Source: Pseudoselenomonas ruminantium (GTDB lineage: Bacteria > Bacillota > Negativicutes > Selenomonadales > Selenomonadaceae). Taken from it: a stretch of 64,000 nt of DNA. Both the position numbers and the translations under genes were made by a program. Every line of letters starts with the position of its first letter. The first letter of the stretch is position 1. The stretch covers positions 1 to 64,000 of the forward strand of contig NZ_FOQK01000016.1 in assembly GCF_900113715.1 (NCBI RefSeq), in the 5' to 3' direction. Positions 25,891-34,143 of the stretch are shown in pieces. The notes under the pieces are model-generated. The model made no database searches and was not told the DNA's origin. It worked only from the letters and a program-made list of their open reading frames with translations.

Positions 25891-26592
25891 ATGCTCGAAG
25901 AACTCAAACAAAAAGTCTATGAAGCCAATATGCTGCTGCCAAAGCATCATCTGATTACCTTTACCTGGGGCAATGTCTCAGGCATCGACCGGGACAAGGG
26001 ACTGTTCGTCATCAAGCCGTCAGGCGTGGAGTACGATGTGCTGAAACCTGCGGATATGGTTGTCGTTGACCTTGAAGGCAACAAGGTCGAAGGAGAGCTC
26101 AATCCTTCCTCGGATACCGAGACCCACCGTATATTCTATAAAGAATTTCCCCATATCGGCGGTGTCGTGCATACCCATTCGCGTTGGGCGACAATCTTTG
26201 CCCAGGCAGGGCAGGGCGTGCGCGCCTATGGCACGACGCAGGGTGACTATTTCTATGGCGAGATTCCGTGTACCCGCGATATGACCGAGGAAGAGATCCG
26301 GGGCGAGTACGAATACAATACGGGTGTCGTAGCGGTGGAGCGCTTCAAGAAGTACGGCATCAATCCCGACTATGTACCCGCTGTCCTTGTCAAGAACCAC
26401 GGCCCCTTCTGCTGGGGCACGGACTGCATGAACGCCGTCCACAATGCCGTCGTGCTCGAAGAAGTAGCCATGATGGCATTCCACACGCAAATGCTCACCG
26501 GCGACCGTGACCCCATGCCCCAGGCCCTGCTCGACAAGCACTTCCTGCGTAAGCACGGCCCGAATGCCTACTACGGACAAAGGAAAAAATAA
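25891..26592 (+). CDS. L-ribulose-5-phosphate 4-epimerase (AraD/UlaF type)
   Basis: A 233-residue class II aldolase-family protein. Features are [11 protein letters not shown], the phosphate-binding [19 protein letters not shown], the zinc ligands in [18 protein letters not shown] and [12 protein letters not shown], and the C-terminal YYGQ. It interconverts L-ribulose 5-phosphate and D-xylulose 5-phosphate. Arabinose and ascorbate pathways both need this step. The UlaG remnant just upstream suggests it once served ascorbate use as UlaF, but AraD and UlaF cannot be told apart by eye. GGGGAGG precedes the ATG. Confidence 0.88.
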   Translation: MLEELKQKVYEANMLLPKHHLITFTWGNVSGIDRDKGLFVIKPSGVEYDVLKPADMVVVDLEGNKVEGELNPSSDTETHRIFYKEFPHIGGVVHTHSRWATIFAQAGQGVRAYGTTQGDYFYGEIPCTRDMTEEEIRGEYEYNTGVVAVERFKKYGINPDYVPAVLVKNHGPFCWGTDCMNAVHNAVVLEEVAMMAFHTQMLTGDRDPMPQALLDKHFLRKHGPNAYYGQRKK

Positions 26593-26594
26593 AA

Positions 26595-26640
26595 AAGGGG
26601 TTGTGACAAAATGCTTTCGCATTTTGTCACAACCCCTTCA
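26595..26640. terminator. bidirectional terminator between epimerase and small-peptide gene copy 2
   Basis: AAGGGGTTGTGACAAAATGC pairs perfectly with GCATTTTGTCACAACCCCTT, a 20-base stem. A-rich sequence lies on the left and the minus strand therefore gains a T-run. It serves both converging transcripts. A second hairpin (GAAGAG/CTCTTC near 26647-26670) is in the peptide mRNA's 3' part. Confidence 0.85.
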
Positions 26641-26692
26641 GTGCATGAGAAGAGTTGGTTAATTCTCTTCGGCACTGAGGCTGCCATGCGTA

Positions 26693-26773
26693 TTAGAGTC
26701 TCTTATCCAGCCATTTGCAGATGTAGTAGCTGGTTACGCCTGCCAGGACAGAGACTATAAATGATTCGAACAA
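26693..26773 (-). CDS. small hydrophobic peptide, putative type I toxin (copy 2)
   Basis: A 26-residue ORF with a TTG start at 26773 and a perfect AAAGGAGG six to seven bases upstream. It encodes VSVLAGVTSYYICKWLDKR after FESFI, a single hydrophobic helix with a basic end. It is a paralogue of the 27-residue peptide at 20643-20726: the same VSV-x-AG...Y-x-CKWLD pattern, the same TTG start, the same flanking promoters and small RNA. Outside the peptide core the two loci differ in DNA sequence, so this is not a recent duplication. The toxin role is inferred from this architecture. Confidence 0.7.
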   Translation of the reverse strand: MFESFIVSVLAGVTSYYICKWLDKRL

Positions 26774-26825
26774 GTCTATGCCTCCTTTCTCTTTTTTCTG
26801 GGAGAAAGGTACACACGGCAACGAT

Positions 26826-26855
26826 ATTATAGCATAGCTTGACTTTTGGTGTAAA
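26826..26855 (-). promoter_or_regulatory. promoter of small-peptide gene, copy 2
   Basis: On the minus strand TTTACA (26855-26850), an 18-base spacer, TATAAT (26831-26826). Spacing and overlap with the opposing promoter match copy 1. Confidence 0.65.
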
Positions 26856-26866
26856 ATTGATATACT
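26839..26866 (+). promoter_or_regulatory. promoter of antisense-type small RNA, copy 2
   Basis: TTGACT (26839-26844), a 16-base spacer, TATACT (26861-26866). The -35 of the opposing peptide promoter lies inside this spacer, exactly as in copy 1. Confidence 0.7.
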
Positions 26867-26872
26867 AAAACC

Positions 26873-26938
26873 AGCTAAATGATTCGAATAAAGCTATGCG
26901 AAAAAACCGTAGGGAGTGGTTACCCTGCGGTTTTTTCT
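26873..26938 (+). ncRNA. small RNA, putative antitoxin of copy 2
   Basis: About 65 bases ending in the terminator AAAAAACCGTAGGG...CCCTGCGGTTTTTT (26901-26934). It carries AAATGATTCGAA (26878-26889) and CTATGC (26894-26899). Both are found in the same order at 26759-26770 and 26776-26781, over the peptide's TTG start. It can thus pair with the peptide mRNA start region in trans. Its terminator also faces the end of proC. Confidence 0.65.
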
Positions 26939-26952
26939 GTATGCGAATATTT

Positions 26953-27735
26953 TCAGCGCTCCATAATAGCCTCAACAGATTTCACACAGGCATTGCGGAA
27001 GCCGTTTTCTTCCAGTGCCGTGACGCCGCGGATGGTAGTGCCGGCTGGGGAGCAGACGTTGTCTTTGAGTACGCCCGGATGCTCGCCAGTGGCAAGCTGC
27101 AGTTTGGCCGAGCCGAGAATCATCTGGGAAATCAGCCGATAGGCGTCGGCGCGTTTCATGCCGTATTTTACCGCAGCATCGCCATAGGCCTCGATCATGA
27201 GGTCGACGAAGGCCGGGCCGCAGCCTGTGACCGTGCCACCAATGCCCATAAGCGAACTCGGCAGTTCCTGGACAAGCCCGACGGCGGCAAAAAGCTGCAT
27301 GATTTTGGCACGCTCGCCAGCGTTTAGCGAATTTGTTTCCTCAAACAATAGCACCCCCTCGCCAACCATGGCGGGGGTATTCGGCATGATGAATTGCAGG
27401 CGTGTTGCGGTCTTTAGATGCTGCTGATATTTGGCGTAATCCCAGCCGGCAGCAATCGAAATCAGCGCCTTGCCATCGAGCTTATTGCCGAGCTCGGCAA
27501 GTACGGATTCGATCTGATACGGCTTGCATGCCATGATGAGCGTATCAGCTGCTGCGGCGAGCTCAGTGAGCGTCGCGCACGGCGTAAAGCCGATGCGCTC
27601 ACTGTTCTTTTTCAGTTTTGCCTGATTCGGTGCAAAGGCAAAGACCTTCGCTTTATCGATAGCCCCTGCCTTGATAAAACCTTCAGCCAGCGCCTGCGCC
27701 ATATTGCCCATGCCGATAAAACCGAGTTTATTCAT
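26953..27735 (-). CDS. proC: pyrroline-5-carboxylate reductase
   Basis: A 260-residue enzyme that makes proline from pyrroline-5-carboxylate with NAD(P)H. The N-terminal Rossmann motif is LGFIGMGNMAQALAEGF, mid-protein FIMPNTPAMVGEG is the family signature, and the C-terminus has PAGTTIRGVTALEENGFR, matching the P5CR signature. AGGAGG lies seven bases before the ATG at 27735; the longer frame upstream is hydrophobic nonsense. It is monocistronic. Confidence 0.95.
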   Translation of the reverse strand: MNKLGFIGMGNMAQALAEGFIKAGAIDKAKVFAFAPNQAKLKKNSERIGFTPCATLTELAAAADTLIMACKPYQIESVLAELGNKLDGKALISIAAGWDYAKYQQHLKTATRLQFIMPNTPAMVGEGVLLFEETNSLNAGERAKIMQLFAAVGLVQELPSSLMGIGGTVTGCGPAFVDLMIEAYGDAAVKYGMKRADAYRLISQMILGSAKLQLATGEHPGVLKDNVCSPAGTTIRGVTALEENGFRNACVKSVEAIMER

Positions 27736-27822
27736 TGCGATAACCTCCTGTATATAGCTGGTTGTTTTACTGTACAATACAATAGTTACAATTATATCAT
27801 AAACAAACCGTTTTAGGTAAAG

Positions 27823-27868
27823 AAAATAGGCATTTCGATGTTCATGCAATCGAAATGCCTATTTTTTG
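27823..27868 (-). terminator. terminator of the XRE regulator gene
   Basis: AAAATAGGCATTTCGAT pairs with ATCGAAATGCCTATTTT. It overlaps the last codons of the regulator gene and its T-run on the minus strand is formed by the left arm's A-run region. Confidence 0.7.
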
Positions 27869-28245
27869 TCTGTGTTTTTCTCGGCCACAGTATCGTATGA
27901 AGTTTTTGCTACACCAGCACCGGATTCAAGCTCCACATCTAGTGCCATATGCGCTGCGTAACGTTGCTGCATATGTTTCGATAGCTTATAGAAACTCTGC
28001 AGCATCTGCCGGGCAAGCGGTGGCAGTGTCATCTCGCTGGTTTGTTTCGCTTTGTGACCAACCAGGGCATCAAGCGTTATGCCATAGAAATCGGCCAGCT
28101 TCGTCAGCGTCTCGATATCTGGTGACCGCTTGCTTGCCTCGTAATTTGCATAGGTAGAACGGCTGACGCCAATCGCATCGGCAACCTGCTGTTGCTTCAA
28201 ATCGTGCAATTCGCGCCATTCCAGCAAATGTTTATTGATAACCAT
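27859..28245 (-). CDS. XRE-family helix-turn-helix regulator
   Basis: A 128-residue DNA-binding protein. Residues 8-62 are a Cro/CI-type HTH: LHDLKQQQVADAIGVSRSTY then ASKRSPDIETLTKLADFYG. The C-terminal half is helical without a recognised domain. It reads divergently from the wzz glycan operon with about 180 bases between the starts, so it may control that operon. This is proximity only. The start is GTG 28248 or ATG 28245; both sit weakly behind AAGG, and ATG is preferred. Confidence 0.8.
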   Translation of the reverse strand: MVINKHLLEWRELHDLKQQQVADAIGVSRSTYANYEASKRSPDIETLTKLADFYGITLDALVGHKAKQTSEMTLPPLARQMLQSFYKLSKHMQQRYAAHMALDVELESGAGVAKTSYDTVAEKNTDKK

Positions 28246-28427
28246 CACGACCTTATCCCAAAATCTTCCTATATTATATGAAATCTTTTCTGGAAAATAC
28301 GATTTTGCGCCGTATTGAAATGCAAATTATTGACTTGCTTCGGATTGAAACATATAATAGAAGTTGCGATACGACACGTAGTGCAAAATGAATTAACAAA
28401 ACGAAACTAAAGGAGCGACGTAACGAT

Positions 28428-29777
28428 ATGGAACACGAAGAGAGCATTGACCTGGAAAGACTCATGCAGATCATGCTGGAGCGGCGGAAGGTAGTAGGCG
28501 GTATCATTGCCGGTTGTACGGCACTGGCTATTGGTACGGCCTTTATCCTGCCAAAACAGTACGAGTCTATGACAATGGTGCAGACTCGTACGGCAGGCAA
28601 TGACCTTGGTGGTGCTGCTGCAATGGCTGCCGCGATGGGGATAAATATTGGTGGCAGCAGCTCGAATGCCTCGCCGCTCAACTATATCGAGCTGATGAAG
28701 TCACGCCGTGTCTTAGACCCGATTATCGACCAGATTGAGTGGCCCGATGAAAAGAAGAAGCCGGAAGCTAAAGATTTTGCCAAGAAGAATCTCAAAATCG
28801 AGAATACGAAGCAGACCAACCTTATCACGGTAACAGCTACAGGCCGTACGCCGGAGGAAGCACAGATGATTTCGCAGGGGGTGGTGGATAACTTCCTGCA
28901 GATGCAGACTGAAAACAGCCAGCAGACGCAGAGCCTCCTTGTCACGTTCCTTAACGACCGCATTGAAAATGCCAAAAAGGATGTTGATGATTCGGCGGCA
29001 AAGCTGGCTGCCTTCCAGCGTGAGCATAAGCTGTACAGTCCGAGTGACCAGGCAAAGGCCGCGATTGAGCAACTAGCAGCCTTTGACAAAACCATCGGCG
29101 AGATGCAGGTCATGCAGAAGTCGGCAGAGGCACAGTATGACGTCGCAACGCAGAAACTCGGCGAGCAGAAGGCTGGTGCACGCAGCTACAACATCAACGA
29201 CAACAGCACGGTACAGAATATCCGCGCCCAGATTGTAGCCAAGGAAGTCGAGCTCGTCGGCGCACGGCAGAAATATACAGATAATCACCCATCGGTAATC
29301 ACAGCACAGCAGCAGCTTTCCCAGCTTAATCAAGCACTAACAGACGAAGTCGGTGCCATCGTAAATTCCAATGCGGCCAGTCTCAATGCTGCGCAGATGG
29401 AATTGCTGAAGAACCAGGCAGTGGCGCAGGCTCAGTCGAGTGCGGCGAGTGCCAGTGAGAAGGCTATCCGCGAGAAAAAAGCGGAAAAAGAAGGTGAAAT
29501 CGCCAAGCTGCCAGAGGGCATGATGGATTATATAAAACTCGAAAGCGATGCCAAAATTAAGCAGCAGATCTATACGAGCCTTGTCCAGCAGTGTGAGCAG
29601 GATAAAATCCAGGAAGCCATGGAAAGCATGGATATTCAGGTCATCGATGCTGCCAATTTGCCGGATGAAGACAAACCAGCTGCACCGCATAAAGCACTCA
29701 TCGTTGCAATCGGCTTTGTCATTGGCTGCCTGCTAAGTTTTGGCTATGGTCTTGTCTGGTACAAACGAGAAGCATAA
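28428..29777 (+). CDS. Wzz/GumC-type polysaccharide chain-length regulator
   Basis: A 449-residue inner-membrane protein. The N-terminal Wzz segment has a membrane helix at about residues 23-45. Next comes a long periplasmic coiled-coil part, rich in Q, A, E and K between residues 160 and 370. A closing helix (IVAIGFVIGCLLSFGYGLVW) sits at the C-terminus. No Walker motifs follow, so it lacks a fused tyrosine kinase. It should set the length of the O-antigen or capsule made by the downstream genes. AAAGGAG lies upstream of the ATG. It is the first gene of the glycan locus. Confidence 0.88.
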   Translation: MEHEESIDLERLMQIMLERRKVVGGIIAGCTALAIGTAFILPKQYESMTMVQTRTAGNDLGGAAAMAAAMGINIGGSSSNASPLNYIELMKSRRVLDPIIDQIEWPDEKKKPEAKDFAKKNLKIENTKQTNLITVTATGRTPEEAQMISQGVVDNFLQMQTENSQQTQSLLVTFLNDRIENAKKDVDDSAAKLAAFQREHKLYSPSDQAKAAIEQLAAFDKTIGEMQVMQKSAEAQYDVATQKLGEQKAGARSYNINDNSTVQNIRAQIVAKEVELVGARQKYTDNHPSVITAQQQLSQLNQALTDEVGAIVNSNAASLNAAQMELLKNQAVAQAQSSAASASEKAIREKKAEKEGEIAKLPEGMMDYIKLESDAKIKQQIYTSLVQQCEQDKIQEAMESMDIQVIDAANLPDEDKPAAPHKALIVAIGFVIGCLLSFGYGLVWYKREA

Positions 29778-29814
29778 CAACAAGAGTACAAAAACGGGAA
29801 AAGAGAGGCATATT

Positions 29815-31644
29815 TTGAACTATCTGCAACAAATAAGAGACAAATTCAAATTAATCTTGATAGACGCAATCATTTTGGGAATCGTTCCGATATTGGCCTT
29901 GCTTTTGCGCTTTGAGGGGACGATTCCTGTTAAGGAGTTTGTTACCTTTCGCAGCTGTCTCCCATGGATGGTGCTGCTGAATTTGGTAATCTTCTATTTC
30001 TATGGGATGTATCATCGCATCTGGCATTATGCCCGCATGCGCGACTTGGTTGCCATTATTGGTGCAGTTACTTTATCGCAGGCGGCTGTTTTCATCATCA
30101 CGGTGATGTTATCGCTGGAAGTGCCACGCAGTGTCTTGATTTTAAACTGGCTGCTAAGCATTGGTGCTATCGGTGCCAGCCGGCTGATGTTTAAGATAAA
30201 TCTTGATTTGGTAACCGAATCCAAAGGGGAGAAAGAAAATCTTCTAATCGTAGGTGCTGGTGATGCCGGGGCGATGCTCGTAAGAGAGTTGGAGCAAAAT
30301 GATAATGCTACCACTAGAATCATTGGCTTTGTCGATGATGATGAGAAGAAACAAAAAGGCAGGCTGGCAGGGTTTCCTATACTTGGAACCATCAATGAAC
30401 TGTCAGATGTCGTCAAGAAAAATAAGATTGATGAAATAGTTATTGCTATTCCATCCGCAGATGGTGATACCATCCGTCATATTGACCTGCAATGCCGTAA
30501 TACGGGTGTCAAAGTCCGCATCATGCCAAGTATCTACGAAATGGTCAGTGATGAAGTCAGCATGGGCGAGATGCGCGAAATCCAGCTGGAAGACTTGCTG
30601 CGGCGTGATCCCATTCATTTGGACTTTGCCAAGATTACCAATTATATCGCAGGCAAAACGGTACTTATCACAGGTGCTGGCGGCTCCATTGGCTCGGAAA
30701 TCTCGCGGCAGATTAGCCGCGTAGGAGCTAGGGAAATCATCCTGCTTGGCCGTGGGGAAAACAGTATCTATGAAATCCATCAGGAGCTCAAACGCAAATT
30801 CCCTGAGCAAATCTATCATACGGTCATTGCCAATATCACGGACAAAGACCGCATGGCACGGGTATTTGAAAGATTCCAGCCACAGGTTGTATTCCATGCC
30901 GCAGCCCATAAGCATGTGCCGCTTATGGAAATCCAGCCGGATGAAGCCATCCGCAATAACGTCTTTGGTACCAAGAATGTAGCCGAATTAGCGGATCAGA
31001 ATCATGCAGAGATTTTCGTCCTTATATCGACGGATAAGGCCGTAAATCCGACAAGTGTCATGGGGGCTACCAAACGTACAGCTGAGCTTGTCCTGCAGGA
31101 AATCAATCAGCACAGCATGACAAAGTTCGTAACCGTCCGCTTCGGCAACGTTCTTGGCAGCCGTGGCAGTGTCGTGCCTCTCTTTGAAAAACAGATAGCT
31201 GCTGGTGGCCCCGTAACTGTCACGCACAAGGATATGACGCGCTTCTTCATGACGATTCCTGAGGCTGTGCAGCTTGTCCTGCAAGCGGGCAGTCAGGCCG
31301 AAGGGGGGGAAGTATTCCTCTTTGACATGGGCAAGCCCGTAAAAATCAAGGATATGGCAGAAGATTTGATCCGTCTCCATGGACTTACGCCAGGCAAAGA
31401 CATCAAGATCATCTACACGGGCCTCAGACCTGGTGAAAAGCTTTACGAAGAACTACTCACCAGTGAAGAAGGCACTACGAGCACCAAACACAAGAAAATC
31501 TTCAAGGCACAGATTCAGCCCTTGGATGAATCAGACTTGCAGCAAAGCTTGCAGACGTTGAAAGAAACGACGGACAAACAGGTTATTCTCAAAACCCTCA
31601 AACATATGATACCTACCTACAAAAGTAAACAATTAGAAGTGTGA
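29815..31644 (+). CDS. UDP-N-acetylglucosamine 4,6-dehydratase, membrane type (PglF/CapD-like)
   Basis: A 609-residue protein. Four membrane helices (about residues 15-125) precede a CoA-binding-like Rossmann domain (LLIVGAGDAGAML). The C-terminal short-chain dehydratase domain has the NAD motif TGAGGSIGSEISRQ, STDKAVNPTSVMGATKR and FGNVLGSRGSV. PglF, WbpM and FlaA1 relatives convert UDP-GlcNAc to the 4-keto-6-deoxy sugar. The aminotransferase two genes on fits the next step. The TTG at 29815 follows AAGAGAGG; the open frame further upstream overlaps wzz. Confidence 0.92.
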   Translation: MNYLQQIRDKFKLILIDAIILGIVPILALLLRFEGTIPVKEFVTFRSCLPWMVLLNLVIFYFYGMYHRIWHYARMRDLVAIIGAVTLSQAAVFIITVMLSLEVPRSVLILNWLLSIGAIGASRLMFKINLDLVTESKGEKENLLIVGAGDAGAMLVRELEQNDNATTRIIGFVDDDEKKQKGRLAGFPILGTINELSDVVKKNKIDEIVIAIPSADGDTIRHIDLQCRNTGVKVRIMPSIYEMVSDEVSMGEMREIQLEDLLRRDPIHLDFAKITNYIAGKTVLITGAGGSIGSEISRQISRVGAREIILLGRGENSIYEIHQELKRKFPEQIYHTVIANITDKDRMARVFERFQPQVVFHAAAHKHVPLMEIQPDEAIRNNVFGTKNVAELADQNHAEIFVLISTDKAVNPTSVMGATKRTAELVLQEINQHSMTKFVTVRFGNVLGSRGSVVPLFEKQIAAGGPVTVTHKDMTRFFMTIPEAVQLVLQAGSQAEGGEVFLFDMGKPVKIKDMAEDLIRLHGLTPGKDIKIIYTGLRPGEKLYEELLTSEEGTTSTKHKKIFKAQIQPLDESDLQQSLQTLKETTDKQVILKTLKHMIPTYKSKQLEV

Positions 31645-31650
31645 CGTATG

Positions 31651-31742
31651 AAAAGCCTTCCCCTATGGGGAAGGTGGCCCGTAGGGCCGGATGAGGTTCA
31701 AAGCTGTATCCGTTTCAAACAATTATGAAAGAAGGCTTTTTT
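31651..31742 (+). repeat. REP-like paired hairpins with long terminator-type stem
   Basis: CCTTCCCC-TAT-GGGGAAGG is followed by GGCCC-GTA-GGGCC. The whole is framed by AAAAGCCTTC (31651-31660) and GAAGGCTTTTTT (31731-31742). The outer arms form a terminator-like stem. The right arm also contains the only ribosome-site candidate (AAGAAGG) of the aminotransferase gene at 31747. The two inner hairpins look like a dispersed REP-type element; a related short form occurs at 61591-61612. Confidence 0.5.
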
Positions 31743-31746
31743 ACTA

Positions 31747-33015
31747 ATGTCAACCAACAAAATCTGGCTTTCCTCTCCCACGATGCACGGCGACGAGCAG
31801 AAATGGGTAGATGAAGCCATCCGTACCAACTGGGTATCTACTGTAGGTGCCAATATCAATGCCGTGGAAGAACAGATTGCCGAATATGTCGGCTGCAAAT
31901 ATGCGGTAGCCCTGTCTGCAGGCACGGCCGCCCTGCATTTAGCAACGAAACTCGCTGGCGAAAAGCTCTATGGACAGGCAAGACCGAATGCAGGCACCCT
32001 GCAGGGGCATAAAGTGTTCTGCTCTGACTGTACCTTTGATGCCAGCATCAATCCGGTAGCCTATGAAGACGGTGAGGCCGTATTTATCGATACGGAATAT
32101 GATACCTGGAATATGTGCCCCGAAGCTTTGGCTAAGGCTTTCGAAATGTACCCGGATGTGAAACTCGTGATTGTTGCGCATCTCTATGGTACGCCAGGCA
32201 AAATGCAGCAGATAAAAGAAATCTGTGATAAGCATGGTGCACTGATTGTAGAGGATGCGGCCGAATCTTTAGGCGCAAAATACAAGCTGAACGGCAAATG
32301 GGTAGAAACTGGTACACTGGGGAATTTCAATGCCATCAGCTTCAACGGCAACAAAATCATCACGGGTTCCTCCGGTGGTATGTTCCTGACCGACAGCAAA
32401 GAAGATGCCGACAAGGTACGAAAATGGTCGACGCAGAGCCGCGAGGCAGCACCGTGGTATCAGCATGAAGAAATCGGCTACAACTACCGCATGAGCAACA
32501 TCATTGCCGGTATCATTCGTGGCCAGATTCCGTATCTTGACGAGCATATTGCGCAGAAAAAAGCCATCTATGAACGCTATGAAAAAGGTCTTGCTGACCT
32601 GCCTGTCAAGATGAATCCCTGGGATAAAGAAAACAGCCAGCCGAACTTTTGGCTGTCCTGCCTGATTATCGACAAAGACGCAATGGCTCCGCAGGTCAGA
32701 GGCGAACAGGAATACCTTTACAAACACGAAAGCGGCAAAAGCTCACCGCAGGAAATCCTGGATGCTATGGCAGCAATCAATGCGGAGGGCCGCCCTATCT
32801 GGAAACCTATGCATATGCAGCCGATTTACCGGACAAATGCTTTTATCACCAAAGAAGGCAATGGCCGTGGCAGAAGTAATGCCTATATCGCCGGCAGCGG
32901 CATAGACGTGGGTGCAGATATCTTCCAGCGGGGATTGTGTCTGCCTAGTGACAATAAGATGACGATCGGACAACAGGACAGAATTATTGAAGTGATTCAT
33001 AAATGTTTTTTGTGA
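31747..33015 (+). CDS. DegT/DnrJ/EryC1/StrS-family sugar aminotransferase
   Basis: A 422-residue PLP enzyme. It has the ALSAGTAALHLA cofactor phosphate region, VEDAAESLGAKY, the lysine-bearing FNGNKIITGSSGGM (Schiff base lysine) and NYRMSNIIAGIIRGQ. With the 4,6-dehydratase upstream it would make a UDP-4-amino-4,6-dideoxy-N-acetyl sugar, as PglE does in bacillosamine synthesis. The third pathway enzyme, a PglD-type acetyltransferase, is not recognised in the window. Confidence 0.9.
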   Translation: MSTNKIWLSSPTMHGDEQKWVDEAIRTNWVSTVGANINAVEEQIAEYVGCKYAVALSAGTAALHLATKLAGEKLYGQARPNAGTLQGHKVFCSDCTFDASINPVAYEDGEAVFIDTEYDTWNMCPEALAKAFEMYPDVKLVIVAHLYGTPGKMQQIKEICDKHGALIVEDAAESLGAKYKLNGKWVETGTLGNFNAISFNGNKIITGSSGGMFLTDSKEDADKVRKWSTQSREAAPWYQHEEIGYNYRMSNIIAGIIRGQIPYLDEHIAQKKAIYERYEKGLADLPVKMNPWDKENSQPNFWLSCLIIDKDAMAPQVRGEQEYLYKHESGKSSPQEILDAMAAINAEGRPIWKPMHMQPIYRTNAFITKEGNGRGRSNAYIAGSGIDVGADIFQRGLCLPSDNKMTIGQQDRIIEVIHKCFL

Positions 33016-33032
33016 GCCTATGAGGTGATTAT

Positions 33033-33737
33033 TTGTATCAGAAATATGGCAAGCGGTTGTTTGACATAACAGCGTCAGCCTTAGCGCTAGTGCTATTAAG
33101 CCCCTTGTTGTTATGGTTGGCATGGAAGATTAAGAAAAATCTCGGCAGTCCTGTGATTTTCTCGCAGATAAGACCTGGGAAAAACAAAAAGCTCTTTCGC
33201 TTGTATAAATTCCGTTCCATGACGGATGACAAAGATGAAAAGGGGAATCTTTTGCCGGATGAAGAACGCATGACTGATTTTGGTCGCAAACTTCGTGCTA
33301 CTAGTTTGGACGAATTGCCGGAACTATGGAATATCCTTAAAGGAGATATGAGTATTGTCGGACCGCGTCCACAGTTGGTGCGTGATATGGTCTTTTTCAA
33401 TGAGGAGGAGATGCATCGACAGGACGTCACTCCAGGCCTCACTGGCCTTGCACAGATTAATGGGCGTAACAATAGCGGGTGGAAAGAGCGTTTTGCTTAC
33501 GATTTGGCCTACATCCAAAAGATTACTCTTTGTAAAGATCTATGCATCATCTGGAGAACTGTATTTAAGGTCAGCAGGCAGGAAGACATTGCCACTGATG
33601 GCATGGAAACAAGTGAGGATTATGGCGAGTGGTTGTTACGTCAGAACAAGGTCAGTCAGGCAGAATACAAAGCGAAGCAGGTACAGGCAAAGAAAATACT
33701 AGGTGAGTATATAAGGAGTAAGGTAAATGGGCAATAG
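33033..33737 (+). CDS. initiating sugar-1-phosphate transferase (PglC/WcaJ family)
   Basis: A 234-residue bacterial sugar transferase. One N-terminal membrane segment (ITASALALVLLSPLLLW) is followed by RPGKNKKLFRLYKFRSMT, SLDELPELWNILKGDMSIVG, PRP and PGLTGLAQINGRN, the usual monotopic phosphoglycosyltransferase motifs. It attaches the first sugar phosphate to undecaprenyl phosphate. Given the two genes before it, the first sugar is probably a bacillosamine-type sugar. The TTG at 33033 follows GAGGTGA. The C-terminal 40 residues are an extra charged helix. Confidence 0.9.
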   Translation: MYQKYGKRLFDITASALALVLLSPLLLWLAWKIKKNLGSPVIFSQIRPGKNKKLFRLYKFRSMTDDKDEKGNLLPDEERMTDFGRKLRATSLDELPELWNILKGDMSIVGPRPQLVRDMVFFNEEEMHRQDVTPGLTGLAQINGRNNSGWKERFAYDLAYIQKITLCKDLCIIWRTVFKVSRQEDIATDGMETSEDYGEWLLRQNKVSQAEYKAKQVQAKKILGEYIRSKVNGQ

Positions 33738-33984
33738 CTGGCAATATTATAAATATGTGTTTCTAGCAACTAGTAAACCTCATGAACCTATTAATATAGA
33801 AATGACAAAAATGGAGCAAATGTTTGATGACAAGCTTTACTTTGTGGATGGGGAACGGAATATAAATCATGCTACATGATTCCATGATTATTTAATTAAG
33901 TATTTTGGCTTTAGAAGAGCTTATTGTAAGTTGAATATAGCTTATAGGGCGTTTTCTTATAATGATAATATATGTACTATATAA
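33727..33984 (+). pseudogene. decayed ORF with in-frame stop in the glycan locus
   Basis: An ATG at 33727 overlapping the end of the sugar transferase opens a 50-codon frame (KYVFLATSKPHEPINIEM, then FVDGERNINHAT). TGA at 33877-33879 interrupts it. The same frame continues with HDYLIKYFGFRRAYCKLNIA up to a TAA at 33982. Codon content is protein-like on both sides of the stop, so I read it as a remnant of a surface-polysaccharide gene. I do not recognise the family. The 160 bases after it show nothing. Confidence 0.45.
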
Positions 33985-34143
33985 ATTTCGAGAAATAATA
34001 AAAGAATTTGATAATAATCGTATATTACATAAAGTAAATGTAGTATTAAGAATTGAATAAAAATCTAGAAGAAAGTAAAATGCTAGTTTTATCGTCAGAA
34101 TAAGATGATTTAAAAATATCCGTCAAAGAGAGCGTGAAATAGA

